Of a stretch of 64,000 bases of DNA, positions 51,024 through 59,919 are shown piece by piece (position 1 is the stretch's first letter; each line of letters starts with the position of its first letter). Origin of the DNA: Candidatus Obscuribacterales bacterium (GTDB taxonomy: Bacteria; Cyanobacteriota; Vampirovibrionia; Obscuribacterales; Obscuribacteraceae); the NCBI GenBank assembly GCA_020634035.1, contig JACKCM010000004.1, positions 753,471 through 817,470 on the forward strand, given 5' to 3'. A program made the position numbers and the translations under genes. The notes under the pieces were generated by a model that saw only the letters and a program-made list of their open reading frames with translations, searched no databases and was not told the DNA's origin.

Positions 51024-52188
51024 TGTCCTAGCTAAGACTTGATCTGACACCCGGTATACTCCTATTGGATGTTTTTGGAGGTGTCAAAATGACAAATAAC
51101 GAGCGCATAATCAAGCCAAAGCTAGGACTACTTAATTTAGCAAAAGTTCTAGGAAATGTCTCTGAAGCCTGTAAGGTGATGGGCTATTCAAGAGATAGTT
51201 TTTACCGATTCAGGGAGCTCTATGAAACTGGTGGTGAAGAAGCACTCAAAGATCTGAGCAAGAGAAAGCCCTGTATAAAAAATCGGGTCGCCCCGGAGGT
51301 CGAGGAGGCCGTGTTGACGTTCGCGTACGAGCAACCTGCCTACGGGCAGGTGCGAGTCGCGAATGAGCTTGCTAAAGAAGGGATTCTGATATCAGCTGCC
51401 GGCGTCCGCTGCGTCTGGCTAAGACATGACCTGGAAACGAAGAAGAAGCGACTCAAAGCCTTAGAGGCAAAAGTCGCCCAGGACGGTCTGGTGCTTACTG
51501 AAGATCAAGTTCAAGCGCTGGAGAAGGCCAAACTTGAAAAACAAGCTCACGGAGAAATTGAGACGCACCACCCAGGCTATCTCGGTTCTCAGGATACCTA
51601 TTATGTTGGACACATCAAAGGAGTAGGTCGCATCTATCAGCAGACCTTCATCGACACTTACTCTAAGGTAGCGATCCTGAAACTCTACACGAGTAAGACT
51701 GCCTTGACTGCTGCTGATACTCTCAATGACCGAGTTATCCCATGGTTCGACGAAAGAGGAATTCGGCTACTCCGAATTCTCACAGACCGTGGTACCGAAT
51801 ACTGTGGCAATCGAGAGAAGCACGAATACCAGCTTTATCTGGATATCGAAGACATCGACCACACAAGAACTAAAGCTAAAAGTCCACAGACAAATGGCAT
51901 CTGTGAGCGGTTTCACCAAACCGTTCAAGATGAGTTCTATGCCGTGGCGTTTAGAAAAAAGATCTACAAAAGTCTAGAAGAACTGCAACAAGACCTCGAT
52001 TTGTGGGTAGAACACTACAACAAGGAGCGGACGCATTCAGGCAAATACTGCTTCGGTAAAACACCTATGCAGACGTTTCTAGATACGCTTCATCTGGCAC
52101 GAGAGAAATCTCTGGACAACCTTTCCACTTCTCTCTTTGAAGGTGTCGCCTGAAGTCGTGACTGTCAGGTCAAGTATTAGTCAGGACA
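51024..52188 (+). mobile_element. IS481-family insertion sequence, intact, 1165 bp
   Basis: Ends TGTCC...GGACA. The 26-bp terminal inverted repeats (51024-51049 and 52163-52188) agree at 22 of 26 positions. The 7-bp direct repeat GTTTAAC flanks both ends (51017-51023 and 52189-52195), a target-site duplication. One transposase gene fills the element. It looks complete and recently inserted. Confidence 0.92.
51089..52153 (+). CDS. IS481-family DDE transposase
   Basis: ATG 51089 lies 8 bases after GGAGG; 354 residues. N-terminal helix-turn-helix (LLNLAKVLGNVSEACKVMGY, SRDSFYRFR), then the RNase-H-like core with D169 (QDTYYVGHIKG), FIDTYSKVAIL, D233 in LTDRGTEYCG, and E273 in NGICERFHQT. The closing LWVEHYNKERTHSGKYCFGKTP is typical of the family. 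The frame is intact and all three catalytic acids are present, so the element should be able to move. Confidence 0.95.
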   Translation: MTNNERIIKPKLGLLNLAKVLGNVSEACKVMGYSRDSFYRFRELYETGGEEALKDLSKRKPCIKNRVAPEVEEAVLTFAYEQPAYGQVRVANELAKEGILISAAGVRCVWLRHDLETKKKRLKALEAKVAQDGLVLTEDQVQALEKAKLEKQAHGEIETHHPGYLGSQDTYYVGHIKGVGRIYQQTFIDTYSKVAILKLYTSKTALTAADTLNDRVIPWFDERGIRLLRILTDRGTEYCGNREKHEYQLYLDIEDIDHTRTKAKSPQTNGICERFHQTVQDEFYAVAFRKKIYKSLEELQQDLDLWVEHYNKERTHSGKYCFGKTPMQTFLDTLHLAREKSLDNLSTSLFEGVA

Positions 52189-52460
52189 GTTTAACCGCAG
52201 GCAGTAGGTAAAAGGTGGGCATGACTTGATCACGTGATTGTTTATTTCGAACTAGTTAATTTGTTGCTTCCACATAGCCCTCATGGGTGAACTGACAACA
52301 TAGATTTGCTTCATGCAGCTGGCAGAATTTTTGGATTCATTTGTCTTCAAGCTTTCAGCGCGGTGATTAAGTCCTCAAATTGTGGTGCAGCAAATTCGAT
52401 GGTAAGCATATTCTATGATCTATAATCTCGCCTTCATATTTCCAATCGGAGGAGATTATT

Positions 52461-52967
52461 ATGCTTATCGATCCAAAGGCTGACATTAAAGACATCCTCA
52501 AATCTCTTGAGGCGCAATTAGAGGTTTTAAAAAAGGCAAGACCGCAGAAGAAGCATATCAAGGCACTCATAATTGCCTTGGAAGATAAAAGAGTACAAGA
52601 AAAGATCAGCAGTAAGCTGAAAGCTGGATTTATCTATGGAGGTATAGGCTTTTACGAGCCAGATTTTGATGCCTCGGAATACGCGCACGTTATTTTTCAC
52701 TTTTCGTGCCCACCTGACAAAATTTGTATCTTTAATCCGTCTTTCATGGTGAATGTTGACTTCGTAAACGGTTATGTGCTGGAAGATCCCAATGGTGTAA
52801 TCGATCCGTTCTTTCCCATTTATGGTCCGACATCAAAGGCTCCGTTCTCATCTGAGCGATTGCTAGGAAGTGATACTTTCCCCTGGCGTAATGGAAATCA
52901 GAAGCCTAGATTGGAAGAAGTATTTAGTGATGGCTGGTTCCCATGGAGTCACAGTCTGATTGTGTAG
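52461..52967 (+). CDS. hypothetical protein, 168 aa
   Basis: GGAGG lies before ATG 52461. N-terminal helix with a heptad look (IKDILKSLEAQLEVLKKARP), then strands with FHFSCPPDKICIFNPSFMVN. The C-terminus holds VIDPFFPIYGPTSKAPFSS and GDTFPWRNG-like Pro/Phe segments. No signal. Unknown family, not matched to anything I recall. It ends just before a strong bidirectional terminator. Confidence 0.65.
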   Translation: MLIDPKADIKDILKSLEAQLEVLKKARPQKKHIKALIIALEDKRVQEKISSKLKAGFIYGGIGFYEPDFDASEYAHVIFHFSCPPDKICIFNPSFMVNVDFVNGYVLEDPNGVIDPFFPIYGPTSKAPFSSERLLGSDTFPWRNGNQKPRLEEVFSDGWFPWSHSLIV

Positions 52968-52986
52968 AGTTAAGCATCTGCGCGCT

Positions 52987-53017
52987 AAAAGAGCCCCCGA
53001 TATGAGGGGGCTCTTTT
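52987..53017. terminator. strong bidirectional Rho-independent terminator
   Basis: AAAAGAGCCCCC (52987-52998), GATATGA, GGGGGCTCTTTT (53006-53017): a perfect 12-bp stem, with A and T runs on the two sides that serve both strands. Ends the gene at 52967 and, from the other strand, the gene ending at 53089. Confidence 0.92.
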
Positions 53018-53088
53018 CTGATTTGTTTCGTTTTGAAGCCTCGAAAGGGGGGGGCTTCGTGAATCTATGTTTGACTGGTAATAATCGG

Positions 53089-53565
53089 TCAATTGATATC
53101 CGGGTACTCCACAATAAGAGAAATGATAGAAAAGCCCTCTTTCTTATAGCCTTTCATAAATTGCTTAAATGCTTTCCATTCACTCTTGTCTGTTAAAACT
53201 ATACAGCCAGCCGATCCAGGCTTTGTACTTCCATTTGCATCGTAGTGTATACCGAATTCTGAACGCTTGATTCCACGGATCTTCATAGGGTCAGGTGTAA
53301 TGTGATAGAAGTCGCCAGCAATGCCTTCATCATCGCTTTTGGTTGGACTGGTCGTTACGTGAAAGCTGTGTACACCTATTTCTTTGCATGAGGGAATGGA
53401 ACCTTTCCCTTTCCTATTTAGATGATCTAATGTCTGAAATCTTCTTTGTCCCGATGTCGCATTGTATTTCTCGATTTCATCTCCATTACCAGCTCTAGCG
53501 TACAGATATCCGCTTATAAGGCTGTCTGAAGATTTTAGAGTCATTTTGAAGACTAGATATGCCAT
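53089..53565 (-). CDS. L,D-transpeptidase-like (YkuD/DUF2778-type) protein
   Basis: ATG 53565 follows GGAGC by 8 bases; 158 residues. The signature FGIHYDANGSTKPGSAGCIV, with H107 and C121, is the catalytic block (H-x-n-S-x-G-C) of YkuD-like L,D-transpeptidases, which cross-link or cut peptidoglycan peptides; the small size recalls DUF2778/Tlde-like effectors. There is no signal peptide, so it may be delivered by a secretion device or act from lysed cells. It faces the terminator at 53000 and the divergent lectin-like operon. Confidence 0.7.
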   Translation of the reverse strand: MAYLVFKMTLKSSDSLISGYLYARAGNGDEIEKYNATSGQRRFQTLDHLNRKGKGSIPSCKEIGVHSFHVTTSPTKSDDEGIAGDFYHITPDPMKIRGIKRSEFGIHYDANGSTKPGSAGCIVLTDKSEWKAFKQFMKGYKKEGFSIISLIVEYPDIN

Positions 53566-53937
53566 AGTTGAATGCTCCGAACTCTGCGGTATTATAAATG
53601 GTGCCAAAAGTTTCAATTAGCAATCTGTAGAAGCAGCATTTTACTACAGCTATCCTGGCGTTTATGTAGACTGTAGATGACTCGATTCTGTGCTTAGTCC
53701 CGCTTGGGTATTAGTACCTGTATGTTCTTGAGCGTTAACAGATCAGCATAGGATCTCGTAGTCGGTTGTAATATCACCCAGTTGGGTGCTTTTTCGGAAT
53801 TAATGCCATTTTTGCGAGAGCGCTATTCAATGTCTGTGTGAGGTTTTACCGCGGTCATTGAAGTACCTGAGTTTTTAAATTTTGGCAGCCAGCGCTTGTA
53901 TAATTTCGGAGTTCTGTTTTGGGAAGAGTTGAATCTA
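53566..53937. other. 372-bp intergenic region with an orphan terminator
   Basis: Holds the start region of the transpeptidase-like gene and, at 53775-53794, a terminator-like hairpin. A TATAAT string at 53899-53904 lies before the lectin-like operon. A small RNA ending at 53794 is possible but I found no clear promoter. Confidence 0.35.
53775..53794 (+). terminator. short Rho-independent terminator-like hairpin
   Basis: CACCC (53775-53779), AGTT loop, GGGTG (53784-53788), then CTTTTT. The stem is only 5 bp. No plus-strand gene ends nearby, so it would belong to an unrecognised transcript. Confidence 0.4.
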
Positions 53938-54672
53938 ATGAGAACCACTTCTATTGCTTTGGTTTTAAGTTCGATTGCATACGCACTATCTATTCAATGT
54001 TCTGTTTCACAAGCTAACGCTCAATATGGAATGCAACAAAAGAAAGTTGTTGTGAGAGAGTTGACTATAGCAACAGATGAAATACTAAATCCTCGGTATA
54101 TCTATAGGCTAGAAGTTAATCCGAACGAAGAATTCTCATTGCTCGTTGAACAACCTTTTTACAAAGGTGGATGGTCGGTAGGTTCAAGAGCCGGTCAGAA
54201 TCACTCTCCACTGACGGGGCCAGCTGGATTAGACCCTGAAGATTCGAAGAGCTATTTGGTTCACTCAATCAACCCAGCATTTCCTATCTCTGCGCTATTA
54301 GTCTCAGTGCAGAAGAAAGATGCACTACCACTGGGCAAAATTGCACCAAACAGGATAGTTGAGGCGTTCTCTGAAAACACTTTCGTTCTAGCATCTCAAA
54401 AGAAGTTTACTGTAGACGAAGGTACAGAGTACGTTTATATATCTATAAACGACTATTCCCTCCAGGTACCATATTACGCAGATAACTTTGGCTCTCTCAG
54501 ATACTCATTGGTTCGGAAGGAGAAAAAGAAGCCGGAGGTGGCAGGGCCGGATAGAGGCAAGCCTACTTCAAGCATGGGAGATGGTAAAGGTCCTAAATCT
54601 GTATCCAAGGAGAATGAAAGACTCCATATCGAGAATGAGGAACTAACAGTGGTTGAAGGTAAAGGAAAGTGA
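53938..54672 (+). CDS. exported protein with LecA (PA-IL)-like beta domain, 244 aa
   Basis: ATG 53938 gives a signal peptide (ALVLSSIAYALSIQCSVSQANA/Q). The middle domain ends LPLGKIAPNR, FTVDEGTEYVYISINDYSLQ, YYADNFGSLRYSL: the order G-(K/R)-I, then G-x-(L/Y)-Y-x-x-(I/V)-N-D, then D-N-x-G-x-x, as in the PA-IL/LecA galactose-binding beta sandwich. A helical charged tail follows. Likely binds sugars outside the cell. Its stop overlaps the start of the next gene (TGATG), so the two are coupled. Confidence 0.6.
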   Translation: MRTTSIALVLSSIAYALSIQCSVSQANAQYGMQQKKVVVRELTIATDEILNPRYIYRLEVNPNEEFSLLVEQPFYKGGWSVGSRAGQNHSPLTGPAGLDPEDSKSYLVHSINPAFPISALLVSVQKKDALPLGKIAPNRIVEAFSENTFVLASQKKFTVDEGTEYVYISINDYSLQVPYYADNFGSLRYSLVRKEKKKPEVAGPDRGKPTSSMGDGKGPKSVSKENERLHIENEELTVVEGKGK

Positions 54673-56036
54673 TGATCCAAAGTAAATGTAAGTCGATAGC
54701 ATTGGTTTGTCTTTACTTAGCAATGGAAGTAGTAGTATCAAGACCTGTCTTTAGTAATCCTTACAGTCTTAACGTACAGAAAACAACTACAGTAGAAGGC
54801 TTAGGTGACAATAACCTCAAGCTGCCCAAGGCTCCATCCGAACAAGATATAGACGACAACAACCCCGAGCCGCCAGCTCCTTCCTCCGGGTCATCTAGTA
54901 ATTCTAAGATCCCCAAGCCTTTTAAAAATATTATCGATCCGAGCGACCCCAATCGCGATAGTTGGGTGAATCTCTCAGAGAGAGTTTATGACGATTCTGA
55001 TGTAGATTTTTTTGGAAAAGTTCCAGATATTCCGACTGCAGAGAATGATTTGAGGCAGGAGATCAGATCTTATTTTGGGCGGGACGGAATGCTCGGGCTT
55101 TTGCTTAAAGGAAAAATACGTTGGCAGCAGTATAGAAGGAGATGGATTCCGTTTCCTCAGAATAAAAATTATGTCGTCGACAAGTATAGATTTCTTGGTG
55201 AACCCGTAGTTGCAAAGCTTAGCAGTCTCAGCAAGAATAGCAAGTTGGATTACTACCTTGTTGTATTTCATTTCAATATCCCAGTCACAAAGGGATTGAT
55301 TCTTGGTCCATTCAAATATAACTATTTGAGAGTTGGTGCAAAATTTTTCACCAGTGACAAGAATGATTTTTCGAAGTTGGGTGACAGTAATGTGCCTGGG
55401 GAACTAAAAATATTTCCCGCCAGAACGATTTCTATATATCCTGAGAATCAGACAATTCCGGTGGATAGAACAGACACACATTACTTTGAAGCAATAGTGA
55501 AGCCAACCTATATGGGGGCAGAAGCAGGGCAGGGTAAGTATAGCTATACAAATACGCAGAAACAAATCATTAATCTGCCGAGGGTAATGGGTATAGCCAG
55601 TCGTTATGGTGATGTCTATTGGACCTATTATCCTGCTAAGTGGCAACCCGTAATTCAAGGGAAGCAAACGACCCTGTCTGTAATAGCTGTTCCTAAAGAC
55701 TCGAAGTTCTTACATATGATGTGCCACATGGAATATAACATCAAGTATTTGAAATTTATTCCTTTGCCGATGTTTCCTTTCCTTGACTGCTATGACGTGG
55801 TGTCTGTTGATCTAGATAAGTCAGCTCTGTCTGTGTCAGATTTACTTGCTATACATGTGAGCGATCTTGATTCCGACGTTAAAAGTATCATTAAGGAGAG
55901 TTTTGTCGATAAGCCGGCTGGTTCGCTGTTTGAGTTAAAACAGGGACCAAAGAGCCAGAATGACTACATCGAGTACAACAAGAAGATATTTAAAATTGAT
56001 GGAAAGAAGGTTCTTCCGATGAGACCATATAACTAA
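54672..56036 (+). CDS. exported protein of unknown family, about 454 aa
   Basis: ATG 54672 overlaps the upstream stop (GTG 54669 is an alternative). A signal sequence (SIALVCLYLAMEVVVS) is followed by a Pro/Asp/Asn linker to about residue 95 and a beta-rich globular part (YRFLGEPVVAKLSSLS, YYLVVFHFNIPVTKGLILGP, DTHYFEAIVKPTYMG). Three Cys near LHMMCHMEY and FLDCYD. Unknown family. It is probably made with the lectin-like protein and the hydrolase 31 bp downstream. Confidence 0.65.
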   Translation: MIQSKCKSIALVCLYLAMEVVVSRPVFSNPYSLNVQKTTTVEGLGDNNLKLPKAPSEQDIDDNNPEPPAPSSGSSSNSKIPKPFKNIIDPSDPNRDSWVNLSERVYDDSDVDFFGKVPDIPTAENDLRQEIRSYFGRDGMLGLLLKGKIRWQQYRRRWIPFPQNKNYVVDKYRFLGEPVVAKLSSLSKNSKLDYYLVVFHFNIPVTKGLILGPFKYNYLRVGAKFFTSDKNDFSKLGDSNVPGELKIFPARTISIYPENQTIPVDRTDTHYFEAIVKPTYMGAEAGQGKYSYTNTQKQIINLPRVMGIASRYGDVYWTYYPAKWQPVIQGKQTTLSVIAVPKDSKFLHMMCHMEYNIKYLKFIPLPMFPFLDCYDVVSVDLDKSALSVSDLLAIHVSDLDSDVKSIIKESFVDKPAGSLFELKQGPKSQNDYIEYNKKIFKIDGKKVLPMRPYN

Positions 56037-56067
56037 ATACGATATCAGGAAAAGGAGAGGTAGTTCA

Positions 56068-57180
56068 GTGGTAAGTGATGCATTTCTTACAAGGCATTTA
56101 GAAATCTACAGTACGGCGATTATTCTGTTCTTTTGCGGTCAAGCACCATCGATTGCGAAAGAGAACTCCAAAAGTGTACCTTCAATAAGCATGCCGGTTT
56201 TTTATGCCACAAATAGAATGCGTACAACTGCTAGACATACTCCTGTTTATTCCAAGCAGAGAAGAACCCTTCCTGGTCTCGAATATGGTGAATGTCAGGT
56301 TACTATTTCTGGTAAAGACGTAGATTTCGATGAAAGGCGTGATATAGCACTCGGCTGGCACAAGAAGACTAAGAAGGTGCGAAAGGTTGAAGTCGATAAG
56401 CAGAAATCCCAGTCATCAACAGAGAAGAGTTTTTTCGAAGAGCTAAATCGGCGGGCTAAGGACAGGGACCGTGTGATTTTGTTTGTTCACGGCTATAAGA
56501 GCACACTCGATGGAGCATTGGCTATTGGTGCTCGCTTAGAATCAGTATTTCACGCGCCCGTAGTGATCTTCTCGTGGCCTTCAAGTCAGCAGTATAGAGG
56601 CTATATGAAAGATGAATGTAACATCGAATGGAGTCTGCCGCATTTTAAGAGACTTCTGGCAAAGATGGAAGAAAACGTTGGTGCTGATAAATTGGTATTG
56701 GTTGCACATTCAATGGGCAATCGATTGGCTGTTTGGTCGCTGCGAGATCGAGCTGAATTGGCTCTTTGCCAGAAGAGAACTAATAGTAAATTCCCCGATG
56801 TTGTATTGACTTCTCCAGATATCGATACCGGAACATTTAAGAATTACGCGGAAGATGTTTGTTCTAATGCTGAGGAAACCTGGGTACTGACGTCGAGCAA
56901 GGACAATGCATTGAGAGCGTCGAAGTTTTTACACAAGAGACGCAGGCTTGGAATGCCTGGTCCTGATGGAGTGGACATCTACTGGGGTCAGCCCCCAGAA
57001 GTAAAGGGAATGAGAACTATAGAATTTTCTGCGATAGACAAAGGACTTGTCGGTCATTCTATTCAACATAGTTTGATTTATAACTTATCGAAGGATGGCA
57101 AACCGGGAGTTGGGTTGCGACTGAAAGATCGAGAGCAAGACGACTACAAGTGGGAGCAGGTTGAAGTAGTTAAAAATTAG
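56068..57180 (+). CDS. exported DUF900-type alpha/beta hydrolase
   Basis: GTG 56068 follows GGAGAGG by 7 bases. A hydrophobic segment (STAIILFFCGQAPSIA) serves as signal or anchor. Family blocks: ISMPVFYATNRMRTTARHTP, ILFVHGYKSTLDGAL, VVIFSWPSSQQYRGYMKDE, elbow LVAHSMGNRLAVWSL, VVLTSPDIDTGTFKNY and a C-terminal VGHSIQH with the likely catalytic His. All triad members appear to be present. Substrate unknown. Third gene of the exported operon starting at 53938. Confidence 0.85.
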   Translation: MVSDAFLTRHLEIYSTAIILFFCGQAPSIAKENSKSVPSISMPVFYATNRMRTTARHTPVYSKQRRTLPGLEYGECQVTISGKDVDFDERRDIALGWHKKTKKVRKVEVDKQKSQSSTEKSFFEELNRRAKDRDRVILFVHGYKSTLDGALAIGARLESVFHAPVVIFSWPSSQQYRGYMKDECNIEWSLPHFKRLLAKMEENVGADKLVLVAHSMGNRLAVWSLRDRAELALCQKRTNSKFPDVVLTSPDIDTGTFKNYAEDVCSNAEETWVLTSSKDNALRASKFLHKRRRLGMPGPDGVDIYWGQPPEVKGMRTIEFSAIDKGLVGHSIQHSLIYNLSKDGKPGVGLRLKDREQDDYKWEQVEVVKN

Positions 57181-57275
57181 GTCGATAGTTTTGATTTGAT
57201 GATGCTAGTCTTTTCGCCTGAGACTCATATTGAAAAAGTTGTCCAGGAATTGTCTTTTCGACAGGGTGAATCATT

Positions 57276-58142
57276 TTGCACTACATATTCTTGATACATG
57301 GAATCGGAGATGGAACACCATCTGATGATTTCTCAAAGTTCGGAGAAAACCTGGCTGCTAAGTTTTGTAAGGAGAGGAAGCTAACTTTAGATGATTGGAA
57401 GGATCGTTTTAAGGTGTTACCAGTTCTGTGGGATGACGCAACTGCCGATGCAGAACTATCTATCTTCAAGATGTCCTTTGACAAGGATGGTGTAGCCAAG
57501 TCAGATAGAGCCCTCGTTGGCGGCTCCAACTTTCTAGAGACGGCGCTGGGACTATTTGATACCAGTGCCTGGCGATACTTCATGACCTTCTTCGTTGGAG
57601 ACGTAATCGCTTATGTCGACGAACAAGATAACGGCATCCGAAGGAGGGTCTGGGAGACGATATCTGAACAATTCAAGGACTGTCCTGATGATCAGATACC
57701 AGAGTATTCTATCTTCGGTCATTCGCTGGGTTCGGTTATTGCATATGACTACATGTATTCGATTCTGACGAGAGGGCAGTTATTCGATTTCAAAAACAAA
57801 CCAGAATTGTCTGCTGCGCGCCTCAAGGGGCTATCAGATGGCTTCAAGAATCTTGTGACGTTTGGTTCGCCGATTGCACTGTTCTGGATGCGCTGGGGAG
57901 ATGTTTGGCCGCATGATTTTGCCAAGTTGACTAATCCCATTCAAGGCGACCGGAGGTGGCTGAATTTCTGGTGCCACCATGACCTTGTTGCTTATCCTCT
58001 GAGAGGATATTTTTCCGACAAGCCCAGTCCCGGAAACATTGAGGACATAAAAGTGAACACCGGTATTGCGATGCCCTGGGCCCATACTGGCTACTGGAAA
58101 AGCCGCCGGATGGTTAGTGAAATCTCGAAGCTTTTCCCTTAA
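57276..58142 (+). CDS. cytosolic alpha/beta hydrolase, 288 aa
   Basis: TTG 57276 lies 7 bases after AGGGTG. MHYIFLIHGIGDG provides the oxyanion strand, YSIFGHSLGSVIAYDY the Ser elbow, and NLVTFGSPIALFW the usual strand after it. A late CHHDLVAYPLRGYFSD block holds His and Asp candidates. There is no signal peptide. It resembles serine-esterase/lipase-like proteins with a GHSLGS elbow. Its closeness to the two DUF900 proteins suggests a shared process. Confidence 0.75.
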   Translation: MHYIFLIHGIGDGTPSDDFSKFGENLAAKFCKERKLTLDDWKDRFKVLPVLWDDATADAELSIFKMSFDKDGVAKSDRALVGGSNFLETALGLFDTSAWRYFMTFFVGDVIAYVDEQDNGIRRRVWETISEQFKDCPDDQIPEYSIFGHSLGSVIAYDYMYSILTRGQLFDFKNKPELSAARLKGLSDGFKNLVTFGSPIALFWMRWGDVWPHDFAKLTNPIQGDRRWLNFWCHHDLVAYPLRGYFSDKPSPGNIEDIKVNTGIAMPWAHTGYWKSRRMVSEISKLFP

Positions 58143-58177
58143 GACAGGGGTTGTGGTTGTTGGGGAGTCTTAGCTGG

Positions 58178-59500
58178 ATGCATCGACTGAGTACATTTTT
58201 CAGTTAGCTGCGAGCTAGTCCTTCCGCCTGAACTGGAGCTGGCCCAGTGGTATTTCCACGATTTACCCCCGGGTGTCTTCGCGTTTATGATGGAACAGAT
58301 GAATTGAACAATTAGGTACCCATGACCATACCTATTACTCCACGAATAAAGCTGTTTCCCTTGGTGGGATCAACCGTTACTGCTCTGGTACTGACTCTGG
58401 CGGTCGTATTTCAAGCCATCAGTTGTGAACTGCAAAAACGGTGGGAGATAGAGGCACCTTCTTGCGCATGTTGCCCAGGAGAGGCGAAGGAGGAGTTGTT
58501 TTGTTTCATCTCTCGAATGCTGGAGATGCCTAAGCGGCTGGAGGTTATGAAACAGTACAGACTCCTTTCTGAGAAGGCTCAGAATCACTCCAATCGCAAT
58601 GAGTTCGACCAGGCACAGTCGTGTGCCCGGTCAATGATTCTTCTTCTAGACTCCAACGATATGGACCGTGGTGGACCAATGAAGCAAGCGCTTTTGCTCC
58701 TCTGGAATATGGGCGCCAAAGAAGATGAGGTGACTGCGTCCTACGAGCGGTGGTACGGCAAGTCTAAACTTCGATATGGCTCGGACAATCCAGCGGTAGT
58801 AGATAGCCTCAGAGCTTTAGCGCTCAATTATTCTCACTACGCCAGGCGAGAAAAGGAGTTGCTTCTGTATCGGAAATGGGTTGAGATATCGGAGAAACAC
58901 TATGGTCCTGTAAGCAAACCAACAGAGATCAGTTTGATAAATCTCGCCGGTCTTTATCACTTAATGCATTGGCATGATGAAGCGATTCCTGCTCTCCAGA
59001 GAACGATCCAAGTTATCGAGGAAGTCGACGGTCGAGTCTCGCCCGCATTTGCGTTGTGTGAGAGGGAGCTAGGATTAGAGTATTTAGCTGTTGGTAGATT
59101 AGAAGAGGCGGAGAACTGCTTTAAGGAATCCCTTGATACGCGCGTTATTATGGAAGGTGTGCAAGTTCAACGTGAACCATACATCGTTAATGACTTTGGC
59201 TATTTGAGGTTGGCACAGGGGAATATTGACGAAGCTGAAGAGTTGTTTTTGAGAGCACTTAAGACAGTGAAAAAGAAGAATCGCCGTTGGTACCAGCAGA
59301 GAATTCCTCATCGTTCTGTGGCTGGCCTTGGATACTGCTATGAGCGTCGCGGAAATTTAGAGAAAGCTGCAGATTGCATTGGAAAAGCGATCCAGCTTCA
59401 TCAATTCGAAAGTGATCCTGACTTGTGGCTGCTAGAGCAGTACAACAGGGATAAGGAGCGGATGTCCGAGAGTGTTCGAAGTTTTACTGTGAAACTCTAA
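58178..59500 (+). repeat. tandem duplication, unit 1
   Basis: From ATGCATCGAC at 58178 the sequence parallels that from 59776, with a constant 1598-bp offset through the leader (TTTCCACGATTTAC at 58253 and 59851) and the whole TPR gene. Identity is moderate, so the duplication is not recent. Confidence 0.85.
58322..59500 (+). CDS. membrane-anchored TPR protein (duplicate A), 392 aa
   Basis: ATG 58322; a span follows at about 13-35 (VGSTVTALVLTLAVVFQAIS), then a Cys-rich stretch (CELQK, CACCPGEAKEELFC). Residues about 130-375 are TPRs of the kinesin-light-chain style: NLAGLYHLMHWHDEAIPALQ, GLEYLAVGRLEEAENCFKES, GYLRLAQGNIDEAEELFLRA. The paralogue at 59920 is next in line. No Shine-Dalgarno site is visible before either copy. 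Confidence 0.8.
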   Translation: MTIPITPRIKLFPLVGSTVTALVLTLAVVFQAISCELQKRWEIEAPSCACCPGEAKEELFCFISRMLEMPKRLEVMKQYRLLSEKAQNHSNRNEFDQAQSCARSMILLLDSNDMDRGGPMKQALLLLWNMGAKEDEVTASYERWYGKSKLRYGSDNPAVVDSLRALALNYSHYARREKELLLYRKWVEISEKHYGPVSKPTEISLINLAGLYHLMHWHDEAIPALQRTIQVIEEVDGRVSPAFALCERELGLEYLAVGRLEEAENCFKESLDTRVIMEGVQVQREPYIVNDFGYLRLAQGNIDEAEELFLRALKTVKKKNRRWYQQRIPHRSVAGLGYCYERRGNLEKAADCIGKAIQLHQFESDPDLWLLEQYNRDKERMSESVRSFTVKL

Positions 59501-59919
59501 AATTGCTTCAACCGAATTGAGGACTAGCTCCAAATTTGGAAGATGTTGCTGAATAAACCTAGTTGTCTAGAAGGTTTTTAGAGCCTCCATCTGGGGTGAA
59601 GCAATTATGAATGCTGTTTGAGGATGTAAACGTAATATGGCCAAATCGAATGCAAAAGCAGATCCTATTCATACCTCCTTCTTAGAGCGGAGAGATAGTG
59701 CGGATAGAGCTAAGGTTCCAGCGTGGCGCGATGAGTTCGCTAGGGATAGAGATAGAATCATTCACCGCCGTTAACATGCATCGACAGCGTGCATTTGCCT
59801 GGCAGTTGCGATCTAGTTCTTCCTCCTCAACGGGTGGTGGGTCAGTGGTGTTTCCACGATTTACTCCGAGACACCGCTGGATCTAATATAGAGTAGTAGA
59901 ACTACTTATCTGGTCTGCC
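59501..59919. other. junction region of the tandem duplication
   Basis: 419 bp: 59501-59636 has no recognisable content; 59637-59774 is a dGTPase gene fragment; 59776-59919 is the duplicated leader of the second TPR gene. Confidence 0.6.
59637..59774 (+). pseudogene. N-terminal fragment of a dGTPase (dgt-like) gene
   Basis: A 45-codon frame from ATG 59637 to TAA ends with WRDEFARDRDRIIHRR. The string F-x-R-D-R-D-R-I-I-H is the hallmark start of deoxyguanosine triphosphate triphosphohydrolases, where it should continue as S/C-x-A-F-R-R-L. Here it stops instead. The break coincides with the left end of the duplicated block (59776), so the gene was probably cut by that rearrangement. Confidence 0.65.
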
